Below are positions 19,106-30,705 of a stretch of DNA of 64,000 nucleotides, piece after piece. This DNA is from Pseudescherichia vulneris NBRC 102420. GTDB lineage: Bacteria > Pseudomonadota > Gammaproteobacteria > Enterobacterales > Enterobacteriaceae. Numbering within the stretch: position 1 is the stretch's first letter; each line of letters begins with the position of its first letter. The notes below the pieces were generated by a model. The model ran no database searches and was not told where the DNA came from. It was given only the letters and a program-made list of their open reading frames with translations. The stretch covers positions 372,001 through 436,000 of the forward strand of contig NZ_BBMZ01000002.1 of the NCBI RefSeq assembly GCF_000759795.1, read 5' to 3'. A program made the translations under genes and the position numbers.

Positions 19106-21040
19106 TCAGTAACGGCGGCCCCACTCCGTGGCGGTCAGCAGAGTCGGTTTCCCCTCCAGGAAGTAGCGGTAATAGGCATCATAGGCCAGCACGTTTTTCA
19201 CGTAGCCCCGCGTCTCCGAGAAGGGAATGCTCTCCACAAACGCCACCGCGTCAATGCGTCCGGCGCTGTTGCCAAGCCAGGTCCGCACTCGCCCAGGCCC
19301 GGCGTTATAGGCTGCCGACGCAAAGATGCGGTTATTGCCGAACTGGTTATAGACGTATTGCAGATAGCTGGTGCCGATATCGATATTGGTTTGCGGATCC
19401 AGCAGCTGGGCAGGATCGCTGTAGCCTGGAATATTGAACATCTGCACCGTATGCGTTGCCGTACCCGGCATCACCTGCATCAGACCGCTTGCCCCAACCG
19501 GTGAGCGCGCCTTTGGATTCCAGGCGCTCTCCTGGCGAGCAATCGCCATCGCATAGCTCTGAGGAATATCCTTGCCGCTGGTATAGCGTTCAAAGAGATC
19601 GCGCCAGGCCAGCGGGAAGCGCTCCTGCAGCTGATCCCACAGCTTACCGGCGATGGTCGCCTGCACGCCCAGATCCCACCACTGACGATCGTAGGCGTAG
19701 CGCGCCAGCTGAGCCTGCTGTTGCGGCGTGCGGCTGCTGACCAGGTTGGCCCACTCGCTGCGTGCGGTGTTGTCGAGACCCCAGAACATAAGCTCCCGCA
19801 CCCGCGCCATCTCTGGACTCTGCACCAGCTGCGGATCCGGCTCGCCCGACGCCTTGTCGATCTTCAGTTGATACTCTTCGCCAAGGCGCTGCGCGGCAAC
19901 CATAGGATAGAAGCCGCGCTTCTGCATCAGATCGTGCAGGATGGTATTGCCTTCCTCTTCACGGCCACGCTCCAGCAGCAGATCCGCCTGCCAGTAACGC
20001 CACTCCTCTTTCTCTTTCGCTTCCATCGGCAGGCGGGCCAGCCAGGTATTAAGCCCCTGACGATCGCCTGTGCCTAACGCCAGGCGTACCCGGCGCTCTA
20101 CCAGCGACGTTGACTGGGAGCGCATAATGGCGTCATCGCGCCAGCGCGCCTGCTCCTCGGTGACGTCGTTGCCCATCAGCCGCCAGACGACAATCTCCCG
20201 CAGCGCCTGGGTCTGCTCCTCATTAAGCTGCTGCGCCGAAGCCAGCGATGGGATCATCAGGCGTGCGTTTTCCACGTCCTGACGGGCGACGCTCTCAAAT
20301 GCCTCCTGGGCCATCTGCCGGGTAAAGTCAGTCGCGCCGGTGGTGCGGGCGAAGGTCAGCACGCTGTTGGGATCGTTTGCCAGATCGACAATGGCGCTGG
20401 AGATGGTCTGGTATTCGCTGGGCATCTGGTTCGCCAGCAGGAGAACGAGGCGGGTATTGCCCGCCTTCATCGCCAGCCGAATGCGTTCCAGGAAGGCCAG
20501 CGGATCCTGCTTGCCGGAGGCGCGCCACGCCCCAAACAGCCTGTCGCAGGCATTGGGCTGACTCTTTCCGGTCAGCCACAGCGTTTTTGCCCCCTCCCAC
20601 GCCGCGTCAGGCTGGGCGGTGTTCCATTTGGCATAGTAGTAGTTGCACTGCGCTTCGGTCGTTGCCGGTTTGTCCGGGCTAAACGCCAGCAGGCCGCGCC
20701 AGTCCTCACGGCGTGCCAGCTCGTTCACAAAGCGCGACTTCAGGTTGCGGGCGGGGGGCAGCGTCGGATTGGCCTGCACAAAGTTGCTCACCGCCATGGC
20801 TGGCTGGTTCATCAGATCGTCATTGATCTGGCGGTACTCCAGATAGGGATAGAGAGGATAGTCCTTGAGTTCCGGCATCAGCTGCGCCACGACGTCCATC
20901 TGCTTGTTGTCCCACGCCTGCTTGATTTGTGCATAGCGGTTTCGCTGCTCATCCAGTGAGTCAGCGCGTGCCAGGCCGCTTACCGACAGCATGCAGCAGC
21001 CGACGGCCAGCAGTCGCCAGGCGACAGGTTTTGCATTCAC
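19106..21040 (-). CDS. slt: Soluble lytic murein transglycosylase Slt70
   Basis: A 644-residue periplasmic enzyme that cleaves peptidoglycan glycan strands to 1,6-anhydromuropeptides. It has a 26-residue signal peptide ending GLARA|DS, a long helical superhelix (about 27-450), then the lysozyme-like domain with ARQESAWNP (catalytic Glu near 504) and [13 protein letters not shown]. The frame stays open far upstream, opposite ettA, but the GTG at 21038-21040 matches the E. coli N-terminus and has AAGGAG 9 nt before it. A second in-frame GTG 6 bp upstream is possible. Confidence 0.95.
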   Translation of the reverse strand: MNAKPVAWRLLAVGCCMLSVSGLARADSLDEQRNRYAQIKQAWDNKQMDVVAQLMPELKDYPLYPYLEYRQINDDLMNQPAMAVSNFVQANPTLPPARNLKSRFVNELARREDWRGLLAFSPDKPATTEAQCNYYYAKWNTAQPDAAWEGAKTLWLTGKSQPNACDRLFGAWRASGKQDPLAFLERIRLAMKAGNTRLVLLLANQMPSEYQTISSAIVDLANDPNSVLTFARTTGATDFTRQMAQEAFESVARQDVENARLMIPSLASAQQLNEEQTQALREIVVWRLMGNDVTEEQARWRDDAIMRSQSTSLVERRVRLALGTGDRQGLNTWLARLPMEAKEKEEWRYWQADLLLERGREEEGNTILHDLMQKRGFYPMVAAQRLGEEYQLKIDKASGEPDPQLVQSPEMARVRELMFWGLDNTARSEWANLVSSRTPQQQAQLARYAYDRQWWDLGVQATIAGKLWDQLQERFPLAWRDLFERYTSGKDIPQSYAMAIARQESAWNPKARSPVGASGLMQVMPGTATHTVQMFNIPGYSDPAQLLDPQTNIDIGTSYLQYVYNQFGNNRIFASAAYNAGPGRVRTWLGNSAGRIDAVAFVESIPFSETRGYVKNVLAYDAYYRYFLEGKPTLLTATEWGRRY

Positions 21041-21247
21041 AGGCACTTTCTCCTTAGAAATAAATTTGTTGGCGCATAACCCCTTCATGCTAACCAGGCA
21101 TAAGGTAATTCGCCACGCGCTGAACACTTTTTTACTTTTGGTCTGATTTAACACTCGTGACGCAGCTGGCTGGGATTGGACCACAAAAACCGCTACACTC
21201 CGCACTTGAGTACCATTCACATTACGATAAAAGAGGCGAAGTCCAAC

Positions 21248-22915
21248 GTGGCTCAATTCGTTTATACCATGCATCGTGTCGGCAAAGTGGTTCCGCCGAA
21301 ACGTCATATTCTGAAAAATATCTCGCTGAGCTTCTTCCCGGGCGCAAAAATTGGCGTCCTCGGTCTCAACGGTGCGGGTAAGTCCACCCTGCTGCGCATT
21401 ATGGCCGGCATCGATACCGACATCGAAGGTGAAGCCCGCCCGCAGCCCGGTCTGAAAATCGGCTACCTGCCGCAGGAGCCGAAGCTGAACCCAGAGCACA
21501 CCGTGCGTGAGTCCATCGAAGAAGCCGTGGCCGAGGTGGTTAACGCCCTGAAAGGCCTCGACGAGGTGTACGCCAAGTACGCAGAGCCGGACGCTGACTT
21601 CGATAAGCTCGCGGCCCAGCAGGGCAAGTATGAAGAGATCATCCAGGCCCACGACGGTCACAACCTGAACGTGCAGCTGGAGCGCGCCGCTGACGCCCTG
21701 CGCCTGCCAGACTGGGATGCCAAAGTCGACAAGCTCTCCGGGGGTGAACGTCGCCGCGTGGCGCTGTGCCGCCTGCTGCTGGAAAAACCAGACATGCTGC
21801 TGCTCGACGAACCAACCAACCACCTGGACGCCGAGTCCGTGGCCTGGCTGGAACGCTTCCTGCACGACTTCGAAGGCACCGTCGTGGCCATTACCCACGA
21901 CCGTTACTTCCTCGATAACGTTGCCGGTTGGATCCTTGAGCTTGACCGTGGTGAAGGCATTCCGTGGGAGGGTAACTACTCCTCCTGGCTGGAGCAGAAA
22001 GATCAGCGCCTGGCCCAGGAAGCCTCTCAGGAAGCGGCCCGCCGTAAATCCATTGAGAAAGAGCTGGAGTGGGTGCGTCAGGGTGCCAAAGGCCGTCAGT
22101 CTAAGGGCAAAGCCCGTCTGGCCCGCTTTGAAGAGCTGAACAACACCGAATACCAGAAACGTAACGAAACCAACGAACTGTTTATTCCGCCTGGCGCACG
22201 TCTGGGGGATAAAGTCGTTGAGGTGAGCAACCTGCGTAAATCCTACGGCGACCGCGTGCTGATCGACGATCTGAGCTTCTCGGTACCGAAAGGGGCTATC
22301 GTCGGCATCATCGGCCCGAACGGCGCGGGTAAATCTACCCTGTTCCGCATGATGTCCGGTCAGGAACAGCCTGACAGCGGTACCATCACCCTGGGTGAAA
22401 CCGTCAAGCTGGCCTCTGTGGATCAGTTCCGTGACGCCATGGATAACAGCAAAACCGTGTGGGAAGAGGTGTCCGGCGGGCTGGATATCATGAAGATCGG
22501 CAACACCGAGATGCCAAGCCGCGCCTACGTGGGCCGCTTTAACTTCAAAGGCGTCGATCAGGGCAAACGCGTAGGCGAACTGTCCGGCGGTGAACGTGGC
22601 CGTCTGCACCTGGCCAAGCTGCTGCAGGTTGGCGGTAACGTGCTGCTGCTCGATGAACCAACCAACGACCTGGATATCGAAACCCTGCGCGCGCTGGAAA
22701 ACGCCATGCTGGAGTTCCCGGGCTGCGCGATGGTGATCTCGCACGACCGTTGGTTCCTCGACCGTATCGCTACCCACATTCTGGACTACCAGGACGAGGG
22801 TAAAGTGGAGTTCTTCGAAGGTAACTTCACCGAGTACGAAGAGTATAAGAAACGTACCCTCGGCGCGGATGCGCTGGAGCCGAAGCGTATCAAGTACAAA
22901 CGTATCTCTAAGTAA
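21248..22915 (+). CDS. ettA: Energy-dependent translational throttle protein EttA
   Basis: A 555-residue ABC-F protein that binds the ribosomal E site and gates the first elongation step according to ATP/ADP ratio. It has two ABC domains: Walker A GLNGAGKS (39-46) and GPNGAGKS (about 351-358), LSGGE signatures, and Walker B LLLDEPTNHLD and LLLDEPTNDLD. The catalytic Glu residues correspond to E188 and E470. Between the domains is the P-site tRNA-interaction motif. The start is a GTG at 21248, as shown by the exact E. coli N-terminus and length. It is divergent from slt. Confidence 0.97.
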   Translation: MAQFVYTMHRVGKVVPPKRHILKNISLSFFPGAKIGVLGLNGAGKSTLLRIMAGIDTDIEGEARPQPGLKIGYLPQEPKLNPEHTVRESIEEAVAEVVNALKGLDEVYAKYAEPDADFDKLAAQQGKYEEIIQAHDGHNLNVQLERAADALRLPDWDAKVDKLSGGERRRVALCRLLLEKPDMLLLDEPTNHLDAESVAWLERFLHDFEGTVVAITHDRYFLDNVAGWILELDRGEGIPWEGNYSSWLEQKDQRLAQEASQEAARRKSIEKELEWVRQGAKGRQSKGKARLARFEELNNTEYQKRNETNELFIPPGARLGDKVVEVSNLRKSYGDRVLIDDLSFSVPKGAIVGIIGPNGAGKSTLFRMMSGQEQPDSGTITLGETVKLASVDQFRDAMDNSKTVWEEVSGGLDIMKIGNTEMPSRAYVGRFNFKGVDQGKRVGELSGGERGRLHLAKLLQVGGNVLLLDEPTNDLDIETLRALENAMLEFPGCAMVISHDRWFLDRIATHILDYQDEGKVEFFEGNFTEYEEYKKRTLGADALEPKRIKYKRISK

Positions 22916-22925
22916 GCACCTGGAT

Positions 22926-23003
22926 GCCGGGTGGCGCTTGCGCTTACCCGGCCTACGGTTTTGCACGATTTGTAGGCCGGGTAAGGCGAAGCCGCCTCCC
23001 GGC
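22926..23003. repeat. Two facing REP units (BIME) after ettA
   Basis: GCCGGGTGGCG ... TTACCCGGCCTAC is followed by GTAGGCCGGGTAAGG ... CCTCCCGGC, two palindromic units in opposite orientation. They lie between convergent ettA and nadR, the typical BIME arrangement. Confidence 0.85.
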
Positions 23004-23029
23004 AATGCGAGCGTCAACTGCGAGCAGCT

Positions 23030-24262
23030 TTATCCCTGCTCGCCCATCATCTCTTTCACCAGCTCCACGCAGCGCAGGAAACGCTCGTCGTAGTTTGACT
23101 CTTCGACGTGGATAAAGTCGATCCCATTGTCGTTAAGCATTGAGACCAGCATGCTCTGGAAGGTTTTGCGATCCACCGAGCTGCCGAGACTGCGCAGGCC
23201 GTCGGCGACCCACGGCGTGTTGTTCTCCAGCAGGATCACCAGGTCGAAGCGGTACTCGTCGATCAGCGCCTGCACGAACGGGTGCTCGCGCCCCTCATAC
23301 TTTTTGCAGAACGCCTGAGTGGTCACGAAATCGGTATCGATAAAGGCCACCTTGTTGGCGTACTTCACCGCGAAGTCGATGTACTGGGCCTGCCCGAGGG
23401 CGATCTTGTCGTAGTCGGAGTACTGAAGTGCCATCTCATCGCCGCCAAGATGGGAGAAGACATAGTCACGCCCGTACTCCCAGGCGCTGGTGGTATTGAA
23501 GATGTTGGCGAGCTTATTCACCAGCGTCGACTTACCGCTCGACTCGCCGCCGAGGATGGCCACCGTGCGTACAAAGAACGGCTTCACCTCGGTAGGAATG
23601 TACTCCCAGTAGCGGAACGGGTTGGCGCGGATCTGCCCGCCGCTGATATTCATAAAGGTACGTTTGGGATCGATCAGCACCGTCTCGATATCGAGATGCT
23701 TCTCGTACTGCTCGGCATCGGCCTCTTCGGAGGTGTAGATCCAGTTGGGCTGGATCCCCTTCTCATCCATAAAGGCTTTGATGCCTTTACTCCACACGTC
23801 CCAGCCGTGCGGGTACGGCTCCATCCCCTCCTCGTTAAAGGCGTGGATACGAATATTTTTCTGGTATTTGAAGGTCTGTAGCAGCCAGCGCAGGCGGTCG
23901 GGCACCGTGGGCTGCTGGGACATGGCGCTCTCTTCGAACAGCGCCCGGTCGCGCGTCTCGTCGTAGCCCATGATGACATGCAGCTCGTCTACCTGGCTGC
24001 AGGCACGCTGCAGCAGGTAGATATGGCCGGTGTGCAGCGGGTAAAACTTGCCAAACACCACGCCGATATTTTTCTGCTGCCGGGGAAACGCCAGCCCGAG
24101 GAAGCGGTGCAGCGCCTCCAGCTTCTGCGCGCTGGGGCTTTTGATCTTGGCGTTGAGCAGCTGGCTTAGGTAGCCTTTGGTCATGCCGCTCGCCTCCGCC
24201 ACCTGCTGTAACGTGCAGCCCTTCTGGCGGATGGCGGTTTTCAGATAGTCAAATGACGACAT
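23030..24262 (-). CDS. nadR: NadR: NAD repressor, NMN adenylyltransferase and ribosylnicotinamide kinase
   Basis: A 410-residue trifunctional protein, equal in length to E. coli NadR. An N-terminal helix-turn-helix (about 15-60, TLQQVAEASGMTKGYLSQLL) represses NAD synthesis genes. The middle nucleotidyltransferase domain has GKFYPLHTGH (71-80) and ISGGQIRANP. The C-terminal ribosylnicotinamide kinase has P-loop GGESSGKST (238-246). It is the third gene of serB-radA-nadR, 35 bp after radA. Confidence 0.97.
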   Translation of the reverse strand: MSSFDYLKTAIRQKGCTLQQVAEASGMTKGYLSQLLNAKIKSPSAQKLEALHRFLGLAFPRQQKNIGVVFGKFYPLHTGHIYLLQRACSQVDELHVIMGYDETRDRALFEESAMSQQPTVPDRLRWLLQTFKYQKNIRIHAFNEEGMEPYPHGWDVWSKGIKAFMDEKGIQPNWIYTSEEADAEQYEKHLDIETVLIDPKRTFMNISGGQIRANPFRYWEYIPTEVKPFFVRTVAILGGESSGKSTLVNKLANIFNTTSAWEYGRDYVFSHLGGDEMALQYSDYDKIALGQAQYIDFAVKYANKVAFIDTDFVTTQAFCKKYEGREHPFVQALIDEYRFDLVILLENNTPWVADGLRSLGSSVDRKTFQSMLVSMLNDNGIDFIHVEESNYDERFLRCVELVKEMMGEQG

Positions 24263-24297
24263 AAATTACGGTGCCTCCTGCAAAATCGTAGTGGTAA

Positions 24298-25680
24298 TTA
24301 TAAGTCGTCAAATACGCTTAGCGCATCGGCAAGTTTTTTCACGCCAAACACCTGCATCCCGGCCGGTGGTTTTTTCGGTACGTTGGCAGCAGGGACAATA
24401 GCCCGGCGGAAACCGTGCTTCGCCGCCTCGGAGATACGCTCCTGTCCGCTCGGCACCGGACGGATCTCGCCCGCCAGCCCTACCTCACCAAACACCACCA
24501 GATCGTCCGGCAGCGGCCGGTCGCGCAGGCTGGAGACCATCGCCAGCAGCAGCGCCAGGTCGGCACTGGTTTCGGTGACTTTTACCCCGCCGACGACGTT
24601 TACAAAGACATCCTGATCTGCCATCTGCAATCCGCCGTGGCGATGCAGCACCGCCAGCAGGATCGCCAGTCGGTTCTGCTCCAGACCCACTGCCACACGG
24701 CGTGGGTTAGCCATCATCGACTGATCCACCAGGGCCTGGATCTCAACCAGCAGCGGACGCGTGCCCTCCCAGACGACCATCACCGAGCTGCCAGAGGTGA
24801 CTTCATCACCCCGGCTGAGGAAGATGGCGGACGGGTTGCTGACCTCGCGCAGACCCTGCTCGGTCATCGCGAAGACGCCAAGCTCGTTTACCGCACCGAA
24901 GCGGTTTTTGTGGCTGCGCAGGGTACGGAAGCGCGAGTCGGCGTCGCCGTCCAGCAGCACCGAACAGTCGATACAGTGCTCCAGCACCTTCGGCCCGGCC
25001 AGCGAGCCATCTTTGGTAACGTGACCGACCATCACGATAGCGACGCCGCGCGTCTTGGCGAAGCGCGTCAGGTAGGCCGCCGTCTCACGCACCTGGGCCA
25101 CGCTGCCCGGCGACGACTGGATATCCGCCATGTGCATCACCTGGATCGAGTCGATCACCATCAGCTTCGGCAACTCTTCGTCAGCAATCATGCAGATCTG
25201 CTCGATGCTGGTTTCGGAGAGCATGTTCAGGTTCGTCGTCGGCAGACCCAGGCGATGGGCGCGCATCGCCACCTGCTGGAGTGACTCCTCCCCGGTGACG
25301 TACAGCGTCTTCATGTTTTCGGAGAGCTTGCACAGGGTTTGCAGCAGCAGCGTCGATTTACCTGCTCCTGGGTTACCGCCGATCAGGATCGCGCTGCCCG
25401 GCACGACGCCGCCGCCCAGCACGCGGTCAAACTCTTTGAAGCCGGTGGAGAAGCGCGGCAGCTCTTCCAGGCTGATCTCCGACAGCTTCTGCACCTTCGA
25501 CACGCCTGCGTTACCGGCATAGCCGCTCAGCCGCTCGTTGCGCGCAACCGTCGGGGACGCCGCAACGCGCACCTCGGTGATGGTGTTCCAGGCTTGACAG
25601 GCGCTGCACTGCCCCTGCCAGCGCGGATAATCCGCACCGCATTCATTACAGACAAATGCGCGTTTTGGAGCTTTCGCCAC
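24298..25680 (-). CDS. radA: DNA repair protein RadA
   Basis: A 460-residue RecA-like ATPase that drives branch migration of recombination intermediates. In order it has a C4 zinc finger (C11, C14, C25, C28), Walker A GGNPGAGKST (101-110), the RadA-specific KNRFG motif (about 257-261), and a C-terminal Lon-protease-like domain that includes VNVVGGVKVTETSADLALLLA. Length matches E. coli. It lies 10 bp after serB. Confidence 0.97.
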   Translation of the reverse strand: MAKAPKRAFVCNECGADYPRWQGQCSACQAWNTITEVRVAASPTVARNERLSGYAGNAGVSKVQKLSEISLEELPRFSTGFKEFDRVLGGGVVPGSAILIGGNPGAGKSTLLLQTLCKLSENMKTLYVTGEESLQQVAMRAHRLGLPTTNLNMLSETSIEQICMIADEELPKLMVIDSIQVMHMADIQSSPGSVAQVRETAAYLTRFAKTRGVAIVMVGHVTKDGSLAGPKVLEHCIDCSVLLDGDADSRFRTLRSHKNRFGAVNELGVFAMTEQGLREVSNPSAIFLSRGDEVTSGSSVMVVWEGTRPLLVEIQALVDQSMMANPRRVAVGLEQNRLAILLAVLHRHGGLQMADQDVFVNVVGGVKVTETSADLALLLAMVSSLRDRPLPDDLVVFGEVGLAGEIRPVPSGQERISEAAKHGFRRAIVPAANVPKKPPAGMQVFGVKKLADALSVFDDL

Positions 25681-25690
25681 GTTTACCTCG

Positions 25691-26662
25691 TTAGTTCTGG
25701 TTCAGGCTGCCCGACAGGATACAGAAAACGCCCATCAGGTCAGCGTGACGGATAGTGACTTCCGTCTTCTCATTCACTTTGGGTTTCGCGTGATAGGCGA
25801 TCCCCAGCCCTGCCGCTTTGATCATCGGCAGATCGTTCGCACCGTCGCCGATCGCGACGGTTTGCGCCAGCGGGATATCGTACTCCTGCGCCAGGCGCAG
25901 CAGCGTGGCCGCCTTGTACTGCGCATCCACAATGTCACCCACCACGTGGCCGGTCAGCTTGCCGTCGACAATCTCCAGCTCGTTCGCCACGGCGGCGGTC
26001 AGGTGCAGCCTGTCGCGCAGGTAGTCGGCAAAGAAGGTAAAGCCGCCAGAGGCGATAGCCACCTTCCAGCCTAAGGCCTCTAACTTCAGCACCACCTGGG
26101 TCAGGCCCGGCATCAGCGGCAGGCCGTCACGCACCTGGTGCAGGATGCTGGCGTCCGCCCCCTGGAGGGTCCCGACGCGGCTGCGCAGGCTGGCGGTAAA
26201 GTCCAGCTCGCCGCGCATCGCCCGCTCGGTCACCTCGGCGACCCTCTCACCGGTGCCCGCCAGCTTGGCGATCTCATCGATGCACTCGATCTGGATCGCG
26301 GTAGAGTCCATGTCCATCACCAGCAGGCCCGGCGTGCGCAGGTGCGGGATCTTACCCAGCGGCGCAACGTCCAGACCGGCATCGTGCGCCAGGCGCGTCG
26401 CCCGCGGCGTCAGCGATCCGGCCAGGCGGATCACCTGGTAATCCTCGACGCACCAGGCCGCGACGATCACCATCGCCGCGCCAAGGGAGCGCTGATACGC
26501 CGTCAGGCGCTGTTTATCCAGGCTGCGGCCATAGAGCAGCCAGCCGCTGCGACCCGCGTGATAATCGAGCGGCATCACCTCGTCGCCGCTTAGAGAGAGC
26601 GGCAGCCCAGGCCACTGAGAGACGGCTTCGGGCAGGTCGCGCCAGGTTAAACTGTTAGACAT
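25691..26662 (-). CDS. serB: Phosphoserine phosphatase SerB
   Basis: A 323-residue HAD-superfamily enzyme that dephosphorylates 3-phosphoserine, the last step of serine synthesis. The nucleophile motif is DMDST (D117/D119), with AIASGGFTFF (motif II) and AIGDGANDLPMI (motif III) later. An ACT-like N-terminal half precedes the HAD domain. The ATG at 26660-26662 gives MSNSLTWRDL; the open frame upstream is not used. It heads serB-radA-nadR and is divergent from ytjB. Confidence 0.97.
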   Translation of the reverse strand: MSNSLTWRDLPEAVSQWPGLPLSLSGDEVMPLDYHAGRSGWLLYGRSLDKQRLTAYQRSLGAAMVIVAAWCVEDYQVIRLAGSLTPRATRLAHDAGLDVAPLGKIPHLRTPGLLVMDMDSTAIQIECIDEIAKLAGTGERVAEVTERAMRGELDFTASLRSRVGTLQGADASILHQVRDGLPLMPGLTQVVLKLEALGWKVAIASGGFTFFADYLRDRLHLTAAVANELEIVDGKLTGHVVGDIVDAQYKAATLLRLAQEYDIPLAQTVAIGDGANDLPMIKAAGLGIAYHAKPKVNEKTEVTIRHADLMGVFCILSGSLNQN

Positions 26663-26781
26663 TAAAGCTCCTGTAAAAACACGTGCGGCCAAACGCATCC
26701 GGGTAAAAATAACGCATGAGGCTACCCTGTAATCATCGCTTCTGGCAACATGCTAACCTCAAATTTTCATCAGGTAAGAAT

Positions 26782-27429
26782 ATGGCTCGCGCAAAACTGA
26801 GATTCCGGCTGCATCGCGCTGTGATTGTGCTCATCTGTCTCGCCCTGCTGGTGGCGCTGATGCAGGGGGCATCGTGGTTTAGCCAGAGCCACCAGCGGGC
26901 GCGTAACCCGCAGTTTGAAGAGCTGGCCCGCACCCTGGCGCACCAGGTGACCCTGAACCTCACGCCGCTGATGCGCAGCGAAACGCCGGACGAGAAGCGG
27001 ATTAGCGCACTGCTGCGCCAGCTCACCGAAGGGAGCCGCATTCTTGACGCAGGCGTTTACGATGAGCAGGGCGATCTGATTGCGCGTTCAGGGGAGAGCG
27101 TCGACGTCCGCGACCGTCTGGCGCTGGACGGAAAAAAAGCCGGCGGCTACTTTAACCAGCAGATTGTTGAACCCATACAGGGGAAAAATGGCCCGCTCGG
27201 CTACCTGCGTCTGACGCTCGACACCCATACCCTACCGACCGAAGCAAAACAGGTCGATAATACCACAAATATCCTCCGCCTGATGCTGCTCCTGTCACTG
27301 GCGATTGGCGTAGTGCTGACCCGCACGCTGCTGCAGGGTAAGCGTACCCGCTGGCAGCAGTCGCCTTTCCTGCTCACCGCCAGCCGGTCGGTGCCGGAAG
27401 AGGAGGAGAGCGAGAAGCGCGAGCCGTAG
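26782..27429 (+). CDS. ytjB: Membrane protein YtjB (Smp)
   Basis: A 215-residue inner-membrane protein with one helix near residues 12-32 ([15 protein letters not shown]) and another near 165-185 ([14 protein letters not shown]), enclosing a periplasmic domain. It is the counterpart of E. coli YtjB (Smp, 214 aa); the function is unknown. The ATG at 26782 is preceded by AGGTAAG. A REP-like sequence begins within the stop codon region (27427 onward). Confidence 0.9.
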   Translation: MARAKLRFRLHRAVIVLICLALLVALMQGASWFSQSHQRARNPQFEELARTLAHQVTLNLTPLMRSETPDEKRISALLRQLTEGSRILDAGVYDEQGDLIARSGESVDVRDRLALDGKKAGGYFNQQIVEPIQGKNGPLGYLRLTLDTHTLPTEAKQVDNTTNILRLMLLLSLAIGVVLTRTLLQGKRTRWQQSPFLLTASRSVPEEEESEKREP

Positions 27430-27494
27430 GCCGGGTAGGCATACGCGTCGCTTTGTCGTTACTATGGGGGCAAATAAAGAAAAGGAAAGCTGCC

Positions 27495-28511
27495 ATGTCC
27501 ACATTACGTCTGCTTATCTCTGATTCGTACGATCCCTGGTTTAACCTGGCGGTAGAGGAGTCAATCTTTCGCCAGATGCCCGCTACCCAGCGCGTGCTGT
27601 TTCTGTGGCGCAACGCCGATACGGTGGTGATTGGCCGGGCGCAAAACCCGTGGAAAGAGTGCAATACCCGGCGCATGGAGGAGGATAACGTCCGCCTCGC
27701 CCGACGTAGCAGCGGCGGCGGCGCGGTGTTTCACGATCTCGGCAATACCTGCTTTACCTTTATGGCGGGCAAGCCGGAGTATGACAAAACCATCTCCACC
27801 CACATTGTGCTTAACGCCCTCAACGCGCTGGGCGTAGCGGCGGAAGCCTCGGGACGTAACGATCTGGTGGTCAAAACGCCGGAGGGCGACCGCAAGGTCT
27901 CCGGCTCGGCCTATCGCGAGACGCCGGATCGTGGCTTTCACCACGGAACGCTGCTGCTTAATGCCGATCTGAGCCGGCTGGCGAACTACCTCAACCCCGA
28001 TAAGAAGAAGCTCCAGGCCAAGGGCATTACCTCAGTACGGGGCCGGGTGGCAAATCTGGTCGATCTGCTGCCGGGTATTACCCATGAGGCGATCTGCGCC
28101 GCGGTCACCGAGGCCTTTTTTGCCCACTACGGCGAGCATGTTGCGGCAGAGATCATATCGCCGGACAAGACGCCGGATCTGCCGAACTTTGCCGACACCT
28201 TTGCCCGCCAGAGCAGCTGGGAGTGGAACTTTGGTCAGGCCCCCTCGTTCAGCCATCTGCTGGATGAGCGCTTCACCTGGGGCGGCGTCGAGCTGCATTT
28301 CGACGTCGAGCGAGGACACATCACGCGCGCGCAGATCTTTACCGACAGCCTGAACCCAGCCCCGCTGGAGGCACTGGCAGCGCGTCTGCAGGGCTGCCCT
28401 TATCGTGCGGATAGTCTGCAGCAGGCGTGCGATGCGCTGTTAGGGGATTTTCCAGAGCAGGAGAGAGAGCTGCGGGAGCTAGCGGAATGGATGGGTAACG
28501 CGGTCAGATAA
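27495..28511 (+). CDS. lplA: Lipoate-protein ligase A
   Basis: A 338-residue cytosolic enzyme, equal to E. coli LplA. It activates free lipoate as lipoyl-AMP and attaches it to E2 and H proteins. The lipoate-binding [15 protein letters not shown] (70-84) and catalytic K134 ([10 protein letters not shown]) are present. The small C-terminal accessory domain follows (about 255-338). The ATG at 27495 has AAAGGAAAG upstream. It is convergent with deoD across a REP pair. Confidence 0.96.
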   Translation: MSTLRLLISDSYDPWFNLAVEESIFRQMPATQRVLFLWRNADTVVIGRAQNPWKECNTRRMEEDNVRLARRSSGGGAVFHDLGNTCFTFMAGKPEYDKTISTHIVLNALNALGVAAEASGRNDLVVKTPEGDRKVSGSAYRETPDRGFHHGTLLLNADLSRLANYLNPDKKKLQAKGITSVRGRVANLVDLLPGITHEAICAAVTEAFFAHYGEHVAAEIISPDKTPDLPNFADTFARQSSWEWNFGQAPSFSHLLDERFTWGGVELHFDVERGHITRAQIFTDSLNPAPLEALAARLQGCPYRADSLQQACDALLGDFPEQERELRELAEWMGNAVR

Positions 28512-28518
28512 CGGAAAC

Positions 28519-28582
28519 GCCCGGTGGCGCTAGCGCTTACCGGGCCTACAAGTTTTGTAGGTCTGTGCAAGCGCCGCCGGGC
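28519..28582. repeat. REP pair between lplA and deoD
   Basis: GCCCGGTGGCGC ... TTACCGGGCCTAC and a facing GTAGGTCTGTGCAAGCGCCG...GGGC. The second unit has diverged in its arm (GTCTG where GCCGG is expected). It lies in the convergent lplA/deoD gap. Confidence 0.75.
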
Positions 28583-28592
28583 AAGAGCAAAC

Positions 28593-29312
28593 TTACTCTT
28601 TGTCGCCCAGCAGTACGGACTCCAGCGCGATCTTAATCATATCGTTGAAGGTCGTCTGACGTTCGGCAGCGGTGGTCTGCTCGTGGGTACGGATATGGTC
28701 AGAAACGGTGCAGATCGTCAGTGCTTTCGCACCGAACTCTGCCGCTACGCCGTAGATCCCTGCCGCTTCCATCTCCACGCCGAGAATGCCATATTTTTCC
28801 ATCACGTCGAACATGCTCGGGTCCGGCGTATAGAAGAGATCGGCAGAGAAGATGTTGCCGACGCGCGCGTCAACGCCCAGTGCTTTAGCCGCGTCTACCG
28901 CGTTGCGCACCATGTCGAAGTCGGCAATCGCCGCGAAGTCATGATCCTTAAAGCGCAGACGGTTTACTTTGGAGTCGGTGCAGGCACCCATACCGATCAC
29001 CACGTCACGCAGCTTAACGTCAGCACGTACCGCGCCGCAGGAGCCTACGCGGATGATCTTCTTCACGCCAAAATCGGTGATCAGCTCTTTGGTGTAGATA
29101 GAGCAGGACGGAATACCCATCCCGTGGCCCATCACGGAGATCTTACGGCCTTTGTAGGTGCCGGTGTAGCCCAGCATCCCGCGCACGTTGTTAACTTCGC
29201 GCACGTCTTCAAAGAAGGTTTCTGCGATATGTTTAGCACGCAGCGGATCGCCCGGCATCAGCACAACGTCAGCGAAATCGCCCATTTCGGCATTAATGTG
29301 AGGAGTTGCCAT
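28593..29312 (-). CDS. deoD: Purine nucleoside phosphorylase DeoD
   Basis: A 239-residue hexameric enzyme that phosphorolyses purine (deoxy)ribonucleosides. The family features [21 protein letters not shown] and [10 protein letters not shown] are present, and the C-terminal acid SDHIRTHE carries the catalytic Asp. I chose the ATG at 29310-29312, with AAGGA 6 nt upstream, over one two codons earlier. It is the last gene of deoCABD. Confidence 0.97.
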   Translation of the reverse strand: MATPHINAEMGDFADVVLMPGDPLRAKHIAETFFEDVREVNNVRGMLGYTGTYKGRKISVMGHGMGIPSCSIYTKELITDFGVKKIIRVGSCGAVRADVKLRDVVIGMGACTDSKVNRLRFKDHDFAAIADFDMVRNAVDAAKALGVDARVGNIFSADLFYTPDPSMFDVMEKYGILGVEMEAAGIYGVAAEFGAKALTICTVSDHIRTHEQTTAAERQTTFNDMIKIALESVLLGDKE

Positions 29313-29338
29313 TTTCATTCCTTTTTATACATTTTTGC

Positions 29339-29407
29339 GCCGGATGGCGGCGATGCCTTATCCGGCCTACAGGATCCGTAAGCCCGGCAAGCGCAGCGCC
29401 GCCGGGC
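29339..29407. repeat. REP pair between deoB and deoD
   Basis: GCCGGATGGCGGCGATGCC ... ATCCGGCCTAC (29339-29370) and a facing unit GTAAGCCCGGCAAGCGCAGCG ... GCCGGGC (29378-29407). It lies inside the deo operon between two co-directional genes, so it may modulate the deoD part of the message. Confidence 0.85.
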
Positions 29408-29414
29408 AAAAGCA

Positions 29415-30659
<1,245 letters not shown>

Positions 30660-30705
30660 TCAGAAAATGAGTGCTTCAAATAAAATCGATCAGATCAGTA
30701 TACAG

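Noticed and set aside
21041-23017. A long upstream extension of the slt reading frame, giving a 1303-residue ORF opposite ettA
   Set aside because: The extra 659 codons are the antisense of the highly conserved ettA gene, with no protein family resemblance. The GTG at 21038-21040 with AAGGAG gives the E. coli Slt N-terminus and signal peptide.
28524-29381. A 285-codon plus-strand ORF opposite deoD
   Set aside because: It is the shadow of deoD and both flanking REPs, rich in His/Val/Arg with no family resemblance.
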